Below, one piece after another: positions 58,600 to 64,000 of a stretch of DNA of 64,000 bases; the first letter of the stretch is position 1, and each line of letters opens with the position of its first letter. The DNA is from Gnetum montanum (taxonomy: Eukaryota > Streptophyta > Gnetopsida > Gnetales > Gnetaceae): contig MNCI01004353.1 in assembly GCA_015680685.1 (NCBI GenBank), positions 225,947-289,946 on the forward strand, written 5' to 3'. Below the pieces are notes generated by a model. That model saw nothing but the letters and a program-made list of their open reading frames with translations, did no database searches and was not told where the DNA came from. The position numbers and the translations under genes were made by a program.

Positions 58600-61548
58600 C
58601 ATGTCATCACCCTCAAAGTCATTGTATGTGATGCACGAAACTTTCTTCTTCTCAATCTTTCCATAAATTTTTACCTTAGATATTTTCAAGGAAAGATCTC
58701 AGATTCCTAGGCATGCGTCTATTGTACTTAGCCATGCCCTTCCCATTATAATTGAGAAGTTCCCTTTGTTGCTGTTGACTTCTATCACCAGGAAATCAGC
58801 TGGGTATGACCAACCACACATAGTGGTAATGATATCCTCTACTAATCCCAAGGGAATGGTGATGGACTAGTCAGCCAGCTCTAGTTGAATATTTCTCTTC
58901 TTAAATGGAGGCAGGTTCCAGGCTTTATACATTTCTCGTGAGATTAAGTTGACTCCAAAACCTGAGTCAAGAAGAGCCTTATGAGGTTCGTTCTTGGTGA
59001 CTTGGAGGTAGATTAAGGGACTTCCAGGGTCAAAAAGTTTCCTGGGAAGGTGGCCTACCTTGATCTAGTTGGTAATGGTATGTGTTAACATAACTGTGTA
59101 CGTTAAGCTCTGTTGTTGGTTTGAAGGGAGCTCCAAAGCCTTATTTGTTGGAGGAGTGTGCACAGACTCAACCGCTTGTGGTTGTGAGAGCTTGTTTGGG
59201 CTTTTAGTTTTGAAGAAAGGTCTTCTCTTCTTGTAGTTGTTAGAACCAGCAGCGGGTTGAAGGTTTACAGCTCTTGTAGCATTACGTTGCTGCAGTTGAG
59301 TGGGGAGTTTCCCTTGCATTGTTGGAGCGGGAGGTAGTGGGACTACCGGCGTAAGAAATGCAGATGGATTCAGAGGATGGTATATATGTGGTGTGTCTCC
59401 TAGAAGAGAAGGAGCCCTAAAATACTCCTAAACTTGGTAGTGACATTGTGGAGTTGCGTGACCCATAGAGTCACTTGAAGAAACTAGCTGCTGCACGTAA
59501 TAGCCATATGGGTATGGTTGCCGGTAAGGGTATTGTTGTTTAGGCGATGGCATCCCCCATGACTATGGGTGCTACCATTGCTAGTGTTGCCCGATAGGTC
59601 ATGGTGAAGTTCCACTTCGATAATATGTTCACGGTTGGTGGAACTGCCTTGGGTTACCTTGGGGATAAGGTAACCTTTGGGGTGCCTGTCGTCTGTTAAG
59701 TCTTGGGTTGAGTGCATACATCCCAGACTCTTGTAGATGTGAGTTGATTGAACAACATCCTTTAGGATGGTCATACTGGCAGATCTCACATCCACCGTCA
59801 TTGTCTGTATCCGAATCCACAACTTCATCGGCAATAGTCATTTTTCCCTTACCCTTGTCACGTGCATGACCTAAATCTCTCCGCTTTTTCTTGTCATGGT
59901 CACTACTTCGTTCCTCCTTAGACTCCTCTACGATTTTCAGGACAGTTTCAATTTTACTGTCTAAGGAGCTTCATATTTCATCTACCTTAGCCGATACTTC
60001 TGTTGTTAGCTTTTGAAGTGGCAAGGTTTTTCTATTCACCAACTCTTCAAGTGGTGACTCATTCTCTTCATCATAGAATCTCACTCCCCTCTTTCAAAGG
60101 GAAGGACCGTGGTTGTACTCTTCTGTGCTTTCTCTTTTCCATAGCTCCCCTTCTTCTTTAGCTACTTGCTCCAACAATCAATGAATTTCATGGGACCTAA
60201 GTTCAAATAATCTCCCTTGGGCATATGTCCCAAGGGTTCTCCTAGTTTCGTGTCTTAGCCCATCTACGAGATGGCGGAGTTGATCCCGTTGTGCGTAACC
60301 ATGGCCCAGGCAACGATGTAGCAATGCATAATATCAGCCCATGGCAGCATCCAAGGATTCGTGATTATCCTGCTTCCATCCTTGGATCTGCTTACACAAG
60401 TTAGACACTCTGGAGTACGTTTGGTATTTATCGTTGAATAGTTCTAACATCATACTCCACCTTCTAATGGTTTCTGGCTCTAAGGACCAGTACTAACTCT
60501 CTTCTTCCCTTATGAGTGTCCTAGGAAATAACTTTAACTTTTGCCACTCGTTCTCAATATTTTGCAAGGTGCAGGCATCGTGGAATGCCTATAAGTGGTT
60601 TTGCGAATCGGCGTTGTATCCCCCCCAAACCATGGGATATTATTCATGTCTAATCGCTTGATCTGACTACCTTTTTGATGCCTTGTAGGTATTCTAGTAG
60701 CCCTCGTAATGTCTAACATACTCCAGGTTGCTAGTAGGGGTTCATCATGATCATCTCTCTCATGACGTTTATGATGCCTACGTGGTTCCCTACTTTCCCT
60801 TCTTTCATGCCTGGATTCTCTAGATTTCCCTCGTCCTCACTCTTGACTCTCTCATCGAGGTCTCTCATTTTCCTTACCCTTATCCTCACCGTTATGCTCT
60901 TTATGACTATGCCCTGATGTGGAAGGAGAGGGTGAATGATGTGATAAAGGGAAAGAAGAAGGAGAACCATCGCCATGATGATGTTTCTTACCTTCTCTTC
61001 GATGGTTATGGCCCCGATCATGATGACGATTCGAGTGCCCATCCTTGTCATGTCTTATTGTTCCCTCAATAAGCACTTGGTGTTCATGGGTATCAGAACT
61101 AGGGTTATGAATCGTAGAGCGTAAGTTCTGATACCCCACCTCATCACCATTGTTAGGAGGGGGAACATCATGCAATAGAGAACCTGTTATAACTGGTTCA
61201 CCATCTCCAATTTCTCTTAGGACGTGCGGGACCCCTTTGCCCTTCAATAATGTATGGTGGCTCTCCTATGGGATGGTAGTCCCTTGTGTCAAAATCACCT
61301 GTAACATATTCAGTGTATAGCTGTGTCATGCTTATCTATGCAAGAGCATGAAGAAGCATGTTAGGGACTACCCGATTTGGAGGTAACACTATGGTACCTT
61401 GCAAGTCTCTCCAATGTAGTTGTTCATCCTGATGGAGGATAAAAGTAAAATCGGGTATATACTCATCGTGATGCATGTTAGACTGCCGACTGTTTCTTGT
61501 ATGATCCCTAGGTGGTGAAGTGCTCTTATGAGAAGAAGAAGAAGACAT
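58600..61548 (-). pseudogene. Gag-protease of the derivative
   Basis: Starts MSSSSSHKST at 61548; YIPDFTFILHQDEQLHWRDL; His/Ser/Arg-rich linker (60850-61250); EPLLATWSMLDITRATRIPT; capsid-like part; knuckle CEICQYDHPKGCC (about 59790); Pro/Tyr-rich part; MQGKLPTQLQQRNATRAVNL (59319); then protease with ALLDSGFGVNLISREMY (about 58960) and IIMGRAWLSTIDA (about 58720). Frameshifts occur near 61250, 60000 and 59500 and there are several stops. No RT follows. Confidence 0.8.
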
Positions 61549-61674
61549 TGTGTCTTATTTGGTGTGCTAATTAACCATTATATAATTTTTCATTTAATTA
61601 ACCCTAAGGATTCGTTTAAGCTCCCAATGATGTGGATAATTTCCTATGTTCTACTTAGTGCACAAACAACTTAG

Positions 61675-61693
61675 TCCCCGGCAATGGCGCCAA
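61675..61693 (-). other. Primer-binding site, tRNA-Asp type
   Basis: TTGGCGCCATTGCCGGGGA on the minus strand, a single difference from the full tRNA-Asp complement. The best kept PBS here. Confidence 0.9.
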
Positions 61694-62523
61694 TGATGAG
61701 TGGCGAGGTACCCCTACACTCAACCATACGAATACGAGCATTACACACACGATCCGGTCGAACTCCACAGACTAAGTGCCTACATGCCTTATGGAACACA
61801 TAAAGTTAATCGTTCGTTGTCTTCCTAGACTTGTATTTGTCATGGTTGTATGGTTAAGTAAGTCTGAGATGTGTGATTTTTATATCTTTTATGTTTTTAT
61901 CTTCTATGTTGATGAGGTGAAGGGTGAAGAGACTAATTAACTAACTAACTAAGCCTTAATTAACCTAACATCAATATCTGTTCCCACTTACCGTTCACAC
62001 CCTGAACCAATGCAACCTTGGTTACCAAATGCTATTCGTTACTGGGATCACTAAGTGTAACGCACGTGCTCAAAGCAGTCATACTAAATGCACTTAACTA
62101 TAGGAGAAGGGTTGAGAAATATTTAATCAACTAATAAAGCATTTAAAGGATAAACAATAAATAATAATAAGTAAATTCCTGTCTAGCTTAATCCATGCAC
62201 GACAAGGTTTATCCAAGAAGTTCATCTTTATTTATGTACACAAACTTGTGTTCAGGTACAATATTTGCTCGAATAAAGATCCGTTCACTTTGGAGCTCCT
62301 ACAGCGGACACATGGAAATTATTCTATCTCTGGAGAGGAAAAACTGCCAGAGTTTCACTACGGTCTAGGCCTAGATTCCGAAACAAGGGAGAGCTGCCTC
62401 TTATTTATAGATTTTTCGGTGCACTGCAATATCGCGTGCACGATATCAAAGGGGATGTGATATCGCAGCGGACACGATATCGTGTACACAATATTGCGGC
62501 CCATGCGATATCGCGTCCCATCA
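61694..62523 (-). repeat. 5' LTR of the gag-protease derivative
   Basis: Colinear with 55575-56386. Six GATATC/AATATC/AATATT motifs at about 62427-62514 and the TATA box (minus) at about 62400-62410. It has two more motifs than its partner. Confidence 0.9.
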
Positions 62524-62528
62524 ATAAG

Positions 62529-63262
62529 AATAAGAAAAAAGAACAAAGAATAAGGTAGGGATACTTATTAGTAAAAATAAAAACCTACAATAATAAAAGC
62601 AATTGTAGACACATATTCAAACAAGGATGATAAATGTAACATATATTAATACAAACATTCAAAGGGTTGCTACCTAGTTATGTCACATTTACAAGATTCT
62701 ATAGCTTATTCTTTGAATCCCAAGTTTGTGAAAAAGAAAATACTTAGAATGTTATCTTATTCATAAGGCACTTATTGGTAGTTCTATAAGTAATAGTACT
62801 ATATAAGTGGGACTCCTCCTCAACGTTAGGACTATTATCAACAGTAGTGAAAAAACCCATAGTTATAGGAAATGCCATAACTGACGTAGTAATACTCCTA
62901 TTATTAATTGGACCCTTATGGATACTATGTTCAATAGCCTATTTCTCCCAATGGTTCTACTGCCCATGCCTCTGCTTACTACTACTATCCTCTTGAAGAT
63001 CATCAACCTACAATACCTCTTATAGAATTACCATCCTATACCTATTACCATCTATCACATCCTCTTCAACACTTTCATACTCCTCTCCCACCTATGTCAT
63101 CACCAACAATGCAAGGAGAATTACCACAACCTTAGTAGAAGAATACTACTTGTGTTGTCAACATACAGAGGGACAATAATGCTAGTAGCTCTGAGCATAA
63201 GCCTTAGAAGTGTTCCTTCTTCAGAATAATTCCCATACCTGTGGTGGGAACTAATAAACCTA
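62529..63262 (+). pseudogene. Old gypsy gag, second part
   Basis: Continues the gag of 54880-55569 across the insertion. The Tyr/His/Pro-rich tail (TACTACTACTATCCTC and similar) and MQGELPQP (about 63110) with -NTTCVVNIQRDN match MRGELPTQPQQRNATRAINL of the full-length element. Decayed beyond function. Confidence 0.6.
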
Positions 63263-63675
63263 CCAACCAATCAAGCTAGCCTAGGATTTAATTTCATTAT
63301 TAATTAGATTAAATAATTAATTTCTTTATTATTAATTAGTTTAGTTTATGATTTAACAGCATCAATTGTCAAGTATCTCAGCTATACTTAACTATACATA
63401 TTAAGGGCCACTATGAGCATAGTTGGGAAGACAATGACCTACGACCTCACATTTAACTATCTAAATACTACATTAGTCTCATTCATGGATTATGACATGA
63501 TCTATTATGAGGTTTGTAGATCATATGATTGGGCATTGGGCACTACTTGTCGCTTGTCATCTAGTTTCTCAAGAAGTAAACCTAGTCAAAAGGAGGTTAC
63601 GTTTTCATTGATCTACCAACTCTTCTAGGATTCTACAATGTGGGATGAGCATTAAGCCTCTAGTTGATGATGCAT
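63262..63675. repeat. Dispersed repeat shared with 3661-4060
   Basis: Same order of blocks as at 3661-4060. Follows the old gag tail directly, so probably an internal part of that element. Confidence 0.5.
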
Positions 63676-63727
63676 ACACATATTGCTATAGTATCTTCCA
63701 TTTATAGAAAACTATATATAGTAGGAG

Positions 63728-63877
63728 GTTTTGGAACCCTAAAATAATTTTCATATAGGTACACCCTAAGATATTTAGTTCAATTAGAACTTTATAACTC
63801 AACATTAGCCACTAAAATTGAATCCATGACTTCGAGCTTTTAAATTAAGAGTCTTACCACTAGGCTAACACCTCATT
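63728..63877 (-). repeat. SINE-like element, copy 3
   Basis: GGTGTTAGCCTAGTGGTAAG (A box), ATGGATTCAATTTT (B-box-like), then the shared body TAATGTTGAGTTATA and ATTATTTTAGGGTTCC. Closest to 4809-4961. The last 120 bp of the window hold nothing recognised. Confidence 0.6.
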
Positions 63878-64000
63878 GTTAAAACTATATATAATAGTAT
63901 GGAGACATTATTATTTTAGTACCAACACAAATAAAAAATAGTTATCACTTAGAGACTCAATAAAGTGTAACCTCTTTTTAAGTGATACTGTCCAAGTTTG

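Larger units (their letters stand above)
55575..62523 (-). mobile_element. Athila-type gag-protease-only derivative
   Basis: Perfect 5-bp target-site duplication ATAAG (55570-55574, 62524-62528). LTRs 55575-56386 (812 bp) and 61694-62523 (830 bp), the most alike pair in the window, suggesting the youngest insertion. PBS has one change from the consensus. On the minus strand: gag, protease, then directly the block that in the full-length relative lies after integrase (50461 on), then noncoding DNA and PPT. RT, RNase H and integrase are gone. It fits the TR-GAG class of non-autonomous elements. Confidence 0.9.

Overview
The window looks like nuclear DNA from a plant with a large, repeat-rich genome. 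A gymnosperm or another big-genome seed plant is plausible, but the sequence does not settle it. It holds one convincing host gene, a RAD23-type ubiquitin receptor of 11 exons (6549-9519, + strand). Nearly everything else is a stack of old, mostly minus-strand retrotransposons, decayed mainly by stop codons of the kind C-to-T or G-to-A changes produce. There is one 20-N assembly gap (23179-23198).

Layout. 1-3099: Athila-type Ty3/gypsy LTR and gag pieces. 3100-6000: AT-rich DNA with a cluster of tRNA-derived SINE-like copies. 6242-9800: the RAD23 gene. 10391-10500: another SINE copy. 11403-12420: end of one LINE. 13240-14572 plus 29605-30345: a second, L1-like LINE, split by a 15-kb insertion. 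The insertion (14573-29599) is a non-autonomous Ty1/copia-like element with tRNA-iMet-type PBS, gag and an accessory ORF. It is itself split by a non-autonomous Athila-type element (18824-28012) with gag and a 934-codon accessory ORF. 30346-31150: gypsy gag remnant. 32796-38289: Ty1/copia element with a deletion over the RT active site. 39123-39500: possible captured exon and tandem duplications. 39700-40970: gypsy LTR/gag remnant. 41850-43329 and 53620-54815: old direct repeats. 43335-53378: full-length + strand Athila-type element with LTRs, gag, protease, RT, RNase H, integrase and a perfect 5-bp TSD. 54880-55569 and 62529-63262: one old gag split by a gag-protease-only Athila derivative (55575-62523, perfect TSD). 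63262-63877: dispersed repeat and SINE.

Main observation. The two nested non-autonomous elements belong to different superfamilies but share one plan: LTR, gag, then an internal cluster of the same short palindromic motifs found in their own LTR U3, a TATA box, an accessory ORF with a basic N terminus that resembles the 'putative plant transposon protein' type, then PPT and LTR. In the gypsy case the accessory frame is unbroken by frameshifts over 2.8 kb (stop codons only) and the internal promoter looks like a partial third LTR. This suggests a second, separately transcribed cistron in gag-only retrotransposons.

Family calls rest on motifs recognised by eye. No searches, alignments or identity calculations were run.
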